From: Henriciella sp. | GTDB lineage: Bacteria; Pseudomonadota; Alphaproteobacteria; Caulobacterales; Hyphomonadaceae | Assembly (NCBI GenBank): GCA_030066975.1 | Contig: JASJAO010000002.1 | Span: 1 to 64,000, forward strand | Reading direction: 5' to 3' | DNA: 64,000 nt | In this document: positions 37,458-47,101 of the stretch, piece after piece | How the letters are laid out: each line of letters starts with the position of its first letter | Numbering within the stretch: the first letter of the stretch is position 1 | Position numbers and translations under genes: made by a program | The notes under the pieces: generated by a model | What the model was told of the DNA's origin: nothing | The model's database searches: none | The model's input: only the letters and a program-made list of their open reading frames with translations

Positions 37458-37988
37458 ATGGCAAACGCCAATACAAATTCCATGGCAGCTATCATGTCGC
37501 ACGTCGTACGCGCGATATTCTGGATCGCCATCGTCTCTCTGATCGTCGGGTCTTTGATCATCACCACAGGGCTGATTGGCAGTCTGAATGGCGGCACGGT
37601 CAAACTGCCCTGGGTTGAAGCGCTGGCGCAAGGGGTTCCGCCCGGACGGCTTGTCGTCGTTCTCGTCGGCATCGTCGTCTTTGCCACCGGCATCGCCTTT
37701 GTGTGCAGTCAGCTCCGGCGAATTCTGTCAACGCTCGCCGATGGCGATCCATTTGTCCCTGAAAATGGTCCGCGCCTGACCCGCATTGCGATTGCGCTTG
37801 GCATGATCGAAATCGTGCGAACGGTTGCGACTCTGTTGATTTCCGCCACAGTTGATCTCGGGGAAAACTACGAAGTGGTGATCAGACTGAATCTGGCGGT
37901 CTGGGGCGCCGTCGTTGTGTTGCTGATCCTGGCCCAGGTATTCCGTGAAGGCACCCGCCTTCGCGAAGAAGAAAAAATGACGATTTAG
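37458..37988 (+). CDS. DUF2975 membrane protein
   Basis: This 176-residue protein has four predicted transmembrane helices, with GTVKLPWVEALAQGVPPG and GDPFVPENGPRLTRIA between them, the DUF2975 pattern. It lies 11 bp upstream of a small XRE regulator, the usual partner. The function is unknown; pairs of this type are often stress- or differentiation-related. Confidence 0.85.
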   Translation: MANANTNSMAAIMSHVVRAIFWIAIVSLIVGSLIITTGLIGSLNGGTVKLPWVEALAQGVPPGRLVVVLVGIVVFATGIAFVCSQLRRILSTLADGDPFVPENGPRLTRIAIALGMIEIVRTVATLLISATVDLGENYEVVIRLNLAVWGAVVVLLILAQVFREGTRLREEEKMTI

Positions 37989-37999
37989 GAGGGCCTGAG

Positions 38000-38236
38000 A
38001 TGTCTATTCGTGTGACCCTCGATCGTGTGCTGCTGGACAAGCGGATGTCGCTCACAGAATTGTCTGAACGCGTTGGCGTGACCTTGGCAAACCTGTCAAT
38101 TCTGAAAACCGGAAAAGCCAAGGCCGTCCGGTTTTCAACACTTGAAGCGCTCTGTCGTGAGCTTGATTGTCAGCCGGGCGACATCCTGGTGTTCGAAGGT
38201 GAACAGCGGGATGGCAAAGCCAGCGAAGCGGCCTGA
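38000..38236 (+). CDS. XRE-family regulator, YozG type
   Basis: This 78-residue single-domain helix-turn-helix protein has the DNA-binding region MSLTELSERVGVTLANLSILKTGK and the following ALCRELDCQPGDILVFE, which is typical of the small XRE proteins paired with DUF2975. A ribosome-binding site, AGGAGG, lies 7 bases upstream. It is convergent with luxI with only 3 bp between the stops. Confidence 0.9.
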   Translation: MSIRVTLDRVLLDKRMSLTELSERVGVTLANLSILKTGKAKAVRFSTLEALCRELDCQPGDILVFEGEQRDGKASEAA

Positions 38237-38239
38237 CAG

Positions 38240-38890
38240 CTAAGCGGCTTTGGCACTGTAAACCAACGGAACACGCTCTATCGCAACGTGCTGATCGCCG
38301 CCGATAAAGTCGGCCCGCTGACGGCGCCAAGTCTTCTCGTCAATCTTTGACAAGGCCGCAATGTAGGTTTCGTTGTCATAGTATCTGATCCTTGGCAGAC
38401 CCAGCGGCTCGCTGTCATAGGTCTCACAGATCCGGCTGAAGAATTGATAGTGTGTGAGCCAGGTCATGGCTTCGATCCCATGGTTGAGGCAGTATTCTGT
38501 TGCCGCAAGCCCGAGAGATTGCCGCGCCCAGATCCAAGCGCGCTTGCTGCCGCAGGCCTTGCGATCAAGAATAAACCGGGACGCTTCCAGAATTCGGTCT
38601 CCGCGCGGGACGTCACGCTCATTGCAGAACTCCGGAAACACGTCTGTCAGCATGTGGGGTTTGGTCGTGGGATTGAAGCGAAAACACCCGTGGACGTCTT
38701 CGCCGGTCTCAGACAAGGCCAGAAAGTAGACTGTGTCTTCTGTATCAAACTGGTCAAAATCTCGACCTGGCTGAACACCGGGTACATTCCAGCCGAGGTC
38801 TTCAATAATGACTCGGTATCTCATTCGGTAACTGGCTTCCAACAGGTCCTGACAATAGGCCCGGTTTTCCGGGGTAACTATTTCGATCAT
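38240..38890 (-). CDS. Acyl-homoserine-lactone synthase (LuxI family)
   Basis: This 216-residue enzyme carries the conserved residues of the family at the expected places: Arg24, Trp34, Asp46 and Asp49, Arg71, Phe85, Glu102 and Arg105 (canonical numbering within one). It makes an N-acyl-homoserine lactone from SAM and an acyl carrier. The start has GAGGAG upstream. It lies downstream of a luxR gene on the same strand, with an inverted repeat between the two. The acyl chain cannot be predicted by eye. Confidence 0.92.
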   Translation of the reverse strand: MIEIVTPENRAYCQDLLEASYRMRYRVIIEDLGWNVPGVQPGRDFDQFDTEDTVYFLALSETGEDVHGCFRFNPTTKPHMLTDVFPEFCNERDVPRGDRILEASRFILDRKACGSKRAWIWARQSLGLAATEYCLNHGIEAMTWLTHYQFFSRICETYDSEPLGLPRIRYYDNETYIAALSKIDEKTWRRQRADFIGGDQHVAIERVPLVYSAKAA

Positions 38891-38944
38891 CGCTTCTCTC
38901 CTCGTTGCGAGGCGTGAGCTAACGATCCATTTGCTGGCCGATGT

Positions 38945-38962
38945 AGGTCTCGATTTAGACCT
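38945..38962. promoter_or_regulatory. lux-box-like inverted repeat upstream of luxI
   Basis: AGGTCT-N6-AGACCT is a perfect 6-6-6 inverted repeat (18 bp), close to the classic lux-box layout of about 20 bp. It starts 6 bp downstream of the luxR stop and ends 54 bp before the luxI start. It is the best candidate for the LuxR operator of luxI. No other copy was seen in this interval. Confidence 0.6.
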
Positions 38963-38967
38963 TGAAC

Positions 38968-39756
38968 CTAGAGAATCAGGCGTTGTGTCAGCGCCTTGGC
39001 TACGGCTTCGGTTCGGTTCGCCGCATTTAGCTTTCGAACCGCGCGTTTGATCGCCGCAGAGACCGATGTCTCCGTCTTGCCGAGAATGGTTGCGGTCTCC
39101 CAGCTTGATTTCCCGGACGCCGCAAAATGCAGCACTTCCGTTTCAAGCACCGATAAGGAGATTTTTGGCTCAAGATGGTAGGGACCACAGATCTCGTCGA
39201 GGCGCCTGTACCCCAGTCCTAGCATCGTCTCGGCCTCGTCGACCTGGTCTGGATCCAGCCGAAAATGCTCGCCGGCAATCGATACCGCGCCCAGCGGGCG
39301 ACCTGCCAGAATCATTGGAAACGTCATTCCCGCTTTCAGCCCGTTTTTGTGCGCGAGCCTGAGAAACTCAATGCCCTCGGTGGACGCTGTCGGCAAAACA
39401 TCATGCCAGTAGAACGGCCGGGATCTGTGCAGAGTCTGATACAAGACCGGATCGTGGACAATCGCTTGATGCAGCAGACGATCTTCAAGAAATCGCAAGC
39501 GGATATTGGTGAGTTTAAGCGGCATGGCTTTTTGGTAGCGATCTGGGTTTACGATATGCCCGAGCATGATCCAGGTGGCACCAAACGTCGCCACGTAGTC
39601 TACCAATAGATCGAGTATGTCCTGCGCTACCTCACTTCGGGCAATCTCCGCGGCCAGAGATTGTCGGGGAAAGGCGGGTTCGATCCGCAGGTATTTTAGT
39701 GCGGCCCCCACCAGACCCCCATACATCAGCGATCGGCAGCGAAGTCCCCATTTCAA
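38968..39756 (-). CDS. LuxR-family quorum-sensing regulator
   Basis: Up to 262 residues: an N-terminal autoinducer-binding domain (about residues 30-180, with the Asp-Pro pair in VHDPVLYQ, a Trp in PFYWHDV and the Gly in NGLKAGMTFPM) and a C-terminal LuxR-type helix-turn-helix (LSVLETEVLHFAASGKSSWE, then NAANRTEAVAKAL). The pair of aromatic residues that usually contacts the acyl chain (Trp57 and Tyr61 in TraR) is not evident, so the pocket may be unusual. The start is uncertain: TTG at 39756 or ATG at 39726 (252 aa). Confidence 0.87.
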   Translation of the reverse strand: MKWGLRCRSLMYGGLVGAALKYLRIEPAFPRQSLAAEIARSEVAQDILDLLVDYVATFGATWIMLGHIVNPDRYQKAMPLKLTNIRLRFLEDRLLHQAIVHDPVLYQTLHRSRPFYWHDVLPTASTEGIEFLRLAHKNGLKAGMTFPMILAGRPLGAVSIAGEHFRLDPDQVDEAETMLGLGYRRLDEICGPYHLEPKISLSVLETEVLHFAASGKSSWETATILGKTETSVSAAIKRAVRKLNAANRTEAVAKALTQRLIL

Positions 39757-39760
39757 CTGC

Positions 39761-39780
39761 AGATGAAACAGACTTCATCT
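39761..39780. promoter_or_regulatory. 20-bp inverted repeat upstream of luxR
   Basis: AGATGAA-N6-TTCATCT is a perfect 7-6-7 palindrome of 20 bp, the same length as a lux box. It abuts the upstream candidate start of luxR (39756). It may be an autoregulatory operator, or act on the divergent fumC. The arms differ from those of the luxI repeat, so one or both may bind a different regulator. Confidence 0.45.
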
Positions 39781-39926
39781 CTACTACCGCGCGAATTTTT
39801 TTTCAACACTTCGCTCAAAAAGGGAATATTTGACGTCTAGGCGCGGCACGCCGACCTATTTGCGCCATCAAGACCGCATGTTACAGGCGCTCGGAAAGCA
39901 AGACACACCCTCAGGGAGCCGAAACA

Positions 39927-41336
<1,410 letters not shown>

Positions 41337-41359
41337 TGTAAACACGAAGTGGTGGGGAC

Positions 41360-42118
41360 ATGACGGAAAGAATAGCCATTGAGTTCGACGGCTACGTCAT
41401 GGACGTGGTTCAAGACCGGAGAGAGGGGTGGGATGACGAAGCGTACCCCTTCAACCTGCCTGCTATCAGAAGCTGGGAAACACTCCAGCTCCACGAGAAA
41501 GTGACGTTTCTTGTCGGTGAGAATGGATCAGGGAAATCTACACTCATAGAAGCAATCGCGGTTGCCGCTGGGTTCAATCCGGAAGGCGGCAGTCGCGACC
41601 ACAACTTCAAGACAAGAGATACTCACTCGGAACTTCACAGCTTCTTAAGACTGGTCAAACCACCGATCCGCCCAAAAGACGGATATTATCTCCGAGCGGA
41701 GAGTTTCTATGCACAAAGTTCCTACCTGGACGATGTCGCCGCTCTTCACAGATACGGTGGTAACTATCTACACCAGCAATCGCATGGCGAGAGCGTCATG
41801 TCCCTTTTTTGGAACCGTTTTGAAGGCAAAGGCCTCTATATTCTCGACGAACCGGAAGCGGCTCTGTCCCCAAATCGGCAACTCTCCTTTCTAGCTCACC
41901 TGCATGATCTTGTTGAAGATAACAGCCAGTTTATCATCGCCACCCATTCCCCGATTATTCTCGCTTATCCAAATGCCTGGATCTATCATATGAGCGAAAC
42001 CGGGCCTGAACGCTTGCCCTGGGACGCGCTGGAACATGTTGATCTGACCCGGCAGTTTTTGAACAATCCAGAGGTGTTTCTGGACACACTGCTCGAACGT
42101 GACAATGATACGGGCTGA
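41360..42118 (+). CDS. Stand-alone SMC/ABC-type AAA ATPase
   Basis: This 252-residue protein has Walker A GENGSGKS (about residues 52-59) and a Walker B plus D-loop segment ILDEPEAALS, with LIIATHSP as the H-loop. This is the class of small OLD/RecF-like ATPases also found in defence systems, but it has no neighbouring nuclease or toxin gene. Single genes of this type are widespread in alphaproteobacteria. The function is unknown. It follows fumC by 23 bp. Confidence 0.85.
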   Translation: MTERIAIEFDGYVMDVVQDRREGWDDEAYPFNLPAIRSWETLQLHEKVTFLVGENGSGKSTLIEAIAVAAGFNPEGGSRDHNFKTRDTHSELHSFLRLVKPPIRPKDGYYLRAESFYAQSSYLDDVAALHRYGGNYLHQQSHGESVMSLFWNRFEGKGLYILDEPEAALSPNRQLSFLAHLHDLVEDNSQFIIATHSPIILAYPNAWIYHMSETGPERLPWDALEHVDLTRQFLNNPEVFLDTLLERDNDTG

Positions 42119-42144
42119 ACCACTGATTCCTGAAAGAAATGCCC

Positions 42145-42441
42145 ATGAACACTGCCCCTGTCGGCTCCAAAGCCAATCCGTCTGAATTTGATGTCCTGGA
42201 TCGTCTGGCCGAGGATGAACCCTATTTCGTGATCCGCGCGCATGATCCGCTCTCAAGCGCGCTGGTCGAATTACACGCCTATATTGGTGCCGGTCAATCC
42301 GGAGCCGCCCACAACAAGCTCGCTGAGATCATGGCGCTCACCGCCGCCCGGGCCCCGCGCCCCGCTTCCAGCCCGAAATACCGGGAAACCTTCGCCATCT
42401 CACTCGCTATGGAACAATGGCGCAACAGCCACCCGGATTGA
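42145..42441 (+). CDS. Small uncharacterised protein
   Basis: About 98 residues (ATG at 42145; ATG at 42139 is the alternative). It is soluble and helical in the middle (AEIMALTAARAP). I do not recognise the family. It lies between the ATPase and the DUF4169 gene with small gaps (26 and 3 bp), so it is likely part of the same transcript. Confidence 0.65.
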   Translation: MNTAPVGSKANPSEFDVLDRLAEDEPYFVIRAHDPLSSALVELHAYIGAGQSGAAHNKLAEIMALTAARAPRPASSPKYRETFAISLAMEQWRNSHPD

Positions 42442-42444
42442 CCA

Positions 42445-42621
42445 ATGGTCGAACCCATCAATCTCAACAAGGCGCGCAAAGCGAAAGCCAAAGCTGAGAA
42501 GACCCAGAAAGCCGCTGAGAACCGCATCAAGTTCGGCCGCACGAAAACCGAGAAACAGCGCGATCGCTTAGAGGCTGAACGCCGACACAAACTAGTCGAC
42601 GACAGTCAACGCGAAGACTGA
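42445..42621 (+). CDS. DUF4169 protein, 58 aa
   Basis: A short, highly charged protein opening MVEPINLNKARKAKAKAEK and containing NRIKFGRTKTEKQRDRLE, the pattern of DUF4169. The family occurs in alphaproteobacteria, often near fumC; function unknown. It starts 3 bp after the preceding stop. A perfect hairpin follows its stop codon. Confidence 0.85.
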   Translation: MVEPINLNKARKAKAKAEKTQKAAENRIKFGRTKTEKQRDRLEAERRHKLVDDSQRED

Positions 42622-42642
42622 CCAGATCTGGCGCAGAACTTG

Positions 42643-42675
42643 CTCCCTAACCTGAAACGAATTCAGGTTAGGGAG
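42643..42675 (+). repeat. perfect 14-bp hairpin masking the next gene's ribosome-binding site
   Basis: CTCCCTAACCTGAA (42643-42656), a 5-nt loop and TTCAGGTTAGGGAG (42662-42675) form a perfect 14-bp stem. The 3' arm contains AGGGAG, the likely Shine-Dalgarno sequence of the GTG at 42685, nine bases further on. No T-run follows, so a standard intrinsic terminator is unlikely. A dimeric repressor operator is the other reading. Confidence 0.7.
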
Positions 42676-42684
42676 ACCACCGCC

Positions 42685-43023
42685 GTGATTGCACGTTTCG
42701 CCATTGTTGCATTTGCCTTTGCTTCGATGTTCCCTGCCCAGGCCTCACGACCACCCGAGACGGAACCCAAGATCAGCCCGGTCCACTGCATAGCCGTGTT
42801 CGAACTGATGTCGCGCGCTGAACCACGCTTTATGACCCAGGCAGATGTCCAACTCGCACGCCTGTCCTGGAAGATCGAAGCTGGAACCACCGCCCGGCAG
42901 AGCAATTCCGATTTGGGCGCGCAGATAAACAGCGCGCTCGATTCACTGACTGAGAGCACTGCGCCTCAGCATCGCGAGCTGACCTCACTCGCATCTCGAT
43001 GCGTCGCGGATGCACCGCTTTAA
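42685..43023 (+). CDS. Small secreted protein
   Basis: This 112-residue protein begins at GTG and has a signal peptide (IARFAIVAFAFASMFPAQA). The mature part is about 90 residues with two Cys (VHCIAVF and SRCVADA). The family is not recognised. The TTG at 42640 would lie before the hairpin and gives no signal peptide, so GTG is preferred. Its stop overlaps the convergent lipoprotein gene by 4 bp. Confidence 0.65.
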   Translation: MIARFAIVAFAFASMFPAQASRPPETEPKISPVHCIAVFELMSRAEPRFMTQADVQLARLSWKIEAGTTARQSNSDLGAQINSALDSLTESTAPQHRELTSLASRCVADAPL

Positions 43024-44078
43024 CCGATAGGTGTTTCTGTCTCCGGGTCGACCGCCTCACCGGTCAGTTCCTCAATCAGCTGAGCCCCTGTGCGCCGCTC
43101 CGAGAGCTTTCGTAGGGCCCGAACAAAGTCTTTGCTCGCAGCGCCATCGACGCTGTACTTCACAGATAGCTCGGCGGCTTCACCGTACAGGCCTTGAGCC
43201 GCTTCGTAGTCTGTCGAGGCTTCCGCACAGGCCCCCATATTATGAACTATAGCTGGCGATTGCGGGTATTCGGCTGAAAGCGCGACCCAGCTGTCACAGG
43301 ATCCAAACGGGTTGCTTGCGGCCATATCAACGGCCTGTTCGAAGCGCGGATCGGCGCGCACGACCGGATCGAGCGCTTTGGTCACGAATGTGGCGCGAAC
43401 CGTGGCGTTACGTGGTGCAATATCGACCCGGATCGGCCACAAAGTGTCGTTCAGAGCCTCGCGCATCATGTCTGGCGGCGCCGCATAGTCAGCAAAACCA
43501 AGCAGACCGGCACGGTGACCAGACCCGTGATAGTGCCCCTTGCTATATCCCTTGCCGTGATAGTCATAAACATCATCGCAATATTCGCGATGGGCCTCCC
43601 CGAAATAGGTGTTGCTATAGACGACCTGTCCGCTCGAGGCATCCACGAGGCGCGGAGTCACCGCCACTTCGAGGCGCTGGTCCAGGCAGATCTGCTCGAC
43701 CTCAGCTCGCGTTTCGCAATCAAACAGACCATCCCACTCGACACATTTCTTGACCGTGCGGTGATACTCACTCCAGTCATAAGAGATAACATCGATATCG
43801 CCGGAATAGGTGCCAGCTCGATCAGCTCTTTGAGGTGGTGTGTAGTCGGCGAGCGTGAACCAGTGCGCTCCGTCAAATTGCGCGTTTGCCAACATGCTCT
43901 CAAACTGCCGCGTGAACCAGCCACTTGCCGGACCGCGAAACCGCTCAACCGCCACGATGCGCGTTTCGGCAGCCTCTGGACTTGAAGCCATCAGGCGTGC
44001 TTCATAGTCGATGCCGGGTGTCGTACAGGCACTCAAGGCAGCGACGGCCCCAATGGCGATTGAACTCTGCATCTTCAT
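43020..44078 (-). CDS. Uncharacterised lipoprotein with a His/Gly-rich loop
   Basis: This 352-residue lipoprotein has a lipobox (AALSAC, Cys18). A region resembling the CsgG/LpoB beta domain may be present (TRIVAVERFRGP, RLEVAVTPRLVDASSGQVVYS), but this is uncertain. A Tyr/His/Gly-rich stretch (about residues 178-195, YHGKGYSKGHYHGSGH) could bind metal. Its C-terminal third is helical and TPR-like. The function is unknown. Confidence 0.7.
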   Translation of the reverse strand: MKMQSSIAIGAVAALSACTTPGIDYEARLMASSPEAAETRIVAVERFRGPASGWFTRQFESMLANAQFDGAHWFTLADYTPPQRADRAGTYSGDIDVISYDWSEYHRTVKKCVEWDGLFDCETRAEVEQICLDQRLEVAVTPRLVDASSGQVVYSNTYFGEAHREYCDDVYDYHGKGYSKGHYHGSGHRAGLLGFADYAAPPDMMREALNDTLWPIRVDIAPRNATVRATFVTKALDPVVRADPRFEQAVDMAASNPFGSCDSWVALSAEYPQSPAIVHNMGACAEASTDYEAAQGLYGEAAELSVKYSVDGAASKDFVRALRKLSERRTGAQLIEELTGEAVDPETETPIG

Positions 44079-44239
44079 TCCAGCATCCTCCTGCTGCTCT
44101 CAAGAGTAGACCCGGAGCGACTGAATGTCCTGTGAACACAGTTGGGTGGTTTTTGGTCCGAAGTTTGACCTTGGGTCAGGCTTGCGTGTGGTGGACCGGA
44201 CGCTCAGTTAGAGACCAGTCCCAGTCACGAGGAGCTCTC

Positions 44240-45352
44240 ATGTCCGATACTGCTGCCCTGTTCAAACCCCTCACCATCCGCGGCATGACCGTCCCGAACC
44301 GGATTGCAATGGCGCCGATGACCCGGTCGTTTTCGCCGGGCGGTGTCCCGGGCCAGGACGTTGTCGAATACTATAAACGGCGCGGACAAGCGCATGTTGG
44401 CCTGATCATCACGGAAGGCACGACCGTTGACCGCGGCGGCGCCTCAAACGACCCTCGTGTGCCGAATTTCCATTCCGAAGCGGCTCTAAGAGGCTGGAAG
44501 GCCGTCGTCGACGCCGTGCATGAAACCCCAGGCAAAATCGCACCTCAGCTCTGGCATGTTGGTATGATGCGCAAACCGGGGACCGGGCCGGACCCTGACG
44601 CGGTGTCTGACAGCCCGTCTGGACGCACCCATACCGGGAAACAGGTTCAGGCTGAACCCAGCGACAGCGACGTCGCTGACATGGTGATGGCTTATGCCAA
44701 AGCCGCGGGCGAGGCAAAAGAGCTGGGTTTCGATTGCATCGAGATCCACGGCGCGCATGGCTATCTGATCGATGAGTTCTTCTGGGGCGTGATGAACACA
44801 CGCTCTGACAAATATGGCGGCGACCTGGTCGCTCGGGCCACTTTTGCAGGCGAGATCATCGCCGAATGTCGAAAACAGGTTGGCGAGGAAATGCCGATCA
44901 TTCTGCGCTGGTCCCAATGGAAGCAGCAGGACTACGACGCCCGGCTCGCCGAAACGCCACAAGAACTTGAGGCTTTCTTGCGGGTGTTCGTCGATGCCGG
45001 AGTCGATGTGCTCCACGCCTCGCAGCGCCGCTGGTGGGAACCTGAATTCCCGGAGGCGGACGGAAAACAGGGGCTTAACCTAGCCGGTTGGTGCAAGAAA
45101 CTGACCGGCCTGCCCTCCATCACCGTCGGGTCGGTAGGACTGTCATCAGACTTCTTCACGTCGTTTCGAGGCGAGAATTCAAAGACCCAACCCATCTCGG
45201 CGGTCGTAGAGCGCCTGGAGAAAGGTGAATTCGACATGATCGCGGTGGGCCGCGCCTTGCTCCAGGATCCGTATTGGGTTGAGAAGATTAAAGACGGACG
45301 TCTTGATGAACTGGCCGACTATGACGCGAAAGCGTTGGCGACGCTGTACTGA
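44240..45352 (+). CDS. Old Yellow Enzyme family NADH:flavin oxidoreductase
   Basis: This 370-residue TIM-barrel flavoenzyme has the N-terminal PLTIRGMTVPNRIAMAPMTR, the HGAHGYLIDEFF substrate segment and the FMN phosphate region ITVGSVGLS, then GRALLQDPYW. It reduces alpha,beta-unsaturated carbonyl compounds. The physiological substrate is unknown. The ATG at 44240 is preceded by GAGGAG; the longer frame to 43925 is antisense to the lipoprotein gene. Confidence 0.9.
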   Translation: MSDTAALFKPLTIRGMTVPNRIAMAPMTRSFSPGGVPGQDVVEYYKRRGQAHVGLIITEGTTVDRGGASNDPRVPNFHSEAALRGWKAVVDAVHETPGKIAPQLWHVGMMRKPGTGPDPDAVSDSPSGRTHTGKQVQAEPSDSDVADMVMAYAKAAGEAKELGFDCIEIHGAHGYLIDEFFWGVMNTRSDKYGGDLVARATFAGEIIAECRKQVGEEMPIILRWSQWKQQDYDARLAETPQELEAFLRVFVDAGVDVLHASQRRWWEPEFPEADGKQGLNLAGWCKKLTGLPSITVGSVGLSSDFFTSFRGENSKTQPISAVVERLEKGEFDMIAVGRALLQDPYWVEKIKDGRLDELADYDAKALATLY

Positions 45353-45407
45353 GTAAACCAGTTCGGCTTCAGGCACGTAGACAGGGCAAACAAGAAAGTT
45401 CTGCCCC

Positions 45408-45953
45408 ATGCGCCTGTCTGACCTTTTTGCCCCAACGCTTGCCGTTGCCACTTCATCCGCAGTCGCAACCGGTTGCGTCAGCGCGCCAACTGTTGCCGAT
45501 TTCGAAGACGCACCGAGACAACTTGTCCTCGAAGAGTATTTCGAAGGGCAAACCACGGCTTATGGCGTATTTGAAGATCGGTTCGGCAAAGTCCGACGGA
45601 CGTTCAAAGTCGACATCACAGGGACGGTTGAAAACGGCGTCCTCACTCTGGACGAACGCTTCATCTATAATGATGGCGAGCGTGAAACCCGTGTCTGGAC
45701 GATCGATATACTCGGCAATGGCCAGTATCGCGGCATTGCCGGCGATGTACCGAATTATGCCTATGGTGAGGTCGCCGGGAACGCCTTTAACTGGAAGTAC
45801 AAAGTCGATTTGAAAGTTGGCGATAGCGTGTGGAATGTCGGATTCGACGACTGGATGTACCTGCTGGAAGACGGCGTGCTGATCAATCGGGCCTATGTCA
45901 CGCGGTTTGGCGTGCGCATTGGTGAAGTCACGATCGCTTTCCAAAAAGACTAG
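45408..45953 (+). CDS. DUF3833 lipoprotein
   Basis: This 181-residue exported protein has a likely lipobox (AVATGC, Cys23). The pattern of DUF3833 is seen in RRTFKVDITG, DDWMYLLEDGVLINRAYVTRFG and RIGEVTIAF. Members are periplasmic or outer-membrane proteins of unknown function. Confidence 0.85.
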   Translation: MRLSDLFAPTLAVATSSAVATGCVSAPTVADFEDAPRQLVLEEYFEGQTTAYGVFEDRFGKVRRTFKVDITGTVENGVLTLDERFIYNDGERETRVWTIDILGNGQYRGIAGDVPNYAYGEVAGNAFNWKYKVDLKVGDSVWNVGFDDWMYLLEDGVLINRAYVTRFGVRIGEVTIAFQKD

Positions 45954-46017
45954 GGCCCGACCCTGGACTTCCCCTGCGCGACATCGCCCGTAATGCTAAA
46001 AAAAGCAGGAGGCGAGC

Positions 46018-47058
46018 ATGGGCCGGTCGCAAGCGCTTCAAACCTTTCAGAACAGGGTAGTCAGGTCGATCGACCTGGCACGGGTCACTGAACTAACAAA
46101 AAAACTCAAGACCGCGGGTCGCAAGGCCAGCGAGCAGGATCGCAGCGAACTTGCTGCCAATCTGGCGCACGTCGCTTTCCTGGCCCCGGATCAGGTCGCA
46201 GCCGTTTATGATGCCGTTTCGGAAGCCTGGCTGGAGGACACCATTCGCACGGAACCAATTGCGACACTCAAGCGCCCACCCGAGCCTGCCCCGGCTGGTC
46301 TATGGAACAACTTTTGGAGCGTGGTCGAAGATGCTGCCGATGGCAAACTGGATGCGCTTGGGATCACACAGCGCACCGCGGCGCTTGGCGGAGCGATGCC
46401 GCCGAGCTTTGTCGCTCGCGTGTCAGACATGTCGTTCACCTATCCAGGCATAGCCGAAGCTGCCGCCGGAGACCTACCGGCTAAGATCGACCTTGAGACA
46501 CTGGCGCAGCAACCCGAACACTCTCTCGGTGAGGCCTTCTATCGCCTGATTGTCGACAACAAGTTTGATCTGGAAGTGTTGGACCGGGCTGAGATCGGTC
46601 TGGCCGAGCTACCGCCCCCATTGGATTATCTCAATACCCGCATCCTCCAGGCCCATGATCTTTGGCACATCACGGCCGGCTACGAGACGACGGCCTTGCA
46701 CGAGATTGCCTTGTCGGCGTTTCAGATGGCGCAGTTTGGGCATAATTATTCAGCTCAATTCCTGTCCATTGTCGCCGCTGTCGGGGCGATTACGCCAGCA
46801 TCGGGATATGGCGTGTTGATGGATACGATTACCACAGCTTGGGCGCATGGGCGGGAAACACAGCCAATGATGCTGATTCCCTGGGAAGAGGTTTGGCACA
46901 AATCTGCCGAGGATATCCGTATCGACTTCAACATCACCCCATACAACCGACCCCATCCAGCAGACTTGATAGAGAAGACGGCGCCAGTCGCGGCGTTCAG
47001 GCGGAAAGTAGTGGCCGTCCTACGAGCGTTCCGACCAAGGCGAGCAACGCCCGTTTAA
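46018..47058 (+). CDS. Coq4 family protein
   Basis: This 346-residue protein has the Coq4 core with the zinc-type motif HDLWH (in ILQAHDLWHITAGYETT) and a downstream Glu. In eukaryotes Coq4 is required for ubiquinone synthesis as an organiser of the complex and as a decarboxylase in recent work. In bacteria its role is less clear. The polyprenyl diphosphate synthase at 17533 would supply the side chain. The ATG is preceded by AGGAGG. Confidence 0.88.
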   Translation: MGRSQALQTFQNRVVRSIDLARVTELTKKLKTAGRKASEQDRSELAANLAHVAFLAPDQVAAVYDAVSEAWLEDTIRTEPIATLKRPPEPAPAGLWNNFWSVVEDAADGKLDALGITQRTAALGGAMPPSFVARVSDMSFTYPGIAEAAAGDLPAKIDLETLAQQPEHSLGEAFYRLIVDNKFDLEVLDRAEIGLAELPPPLDYLNTRILQAHDLWHITAGYETTALHEIALSAFQMAQFGHNYSAQFLSIVAAVGAITPASGYGVLMDTITTAWAHGRETQPMMLIPWEEVWHKSAEDIRIDFNITPYNRPHPADLIEKTAPVAAFRRKVVAVLRAFRPRRATPV

Positions 47059-47101
47059 TCAAAAAGTTGACGCAGGCGTCATTTTTTGAAACAGTCTATT
47101 G

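Noticed and set aside
42643-42675. Intrinsic terminator for the fumC operon
   Set aside because: The stem is perfect but no T-run follows on the plus strand; SD masking or operator use fits better.
43925-44239. N-terminal extension of the Old Yellow Enzyme gene
   Set aside because: It overlaps the minus-strand lipoprotein gene; a strong ribosome-binding site marks the ATG at 44240.
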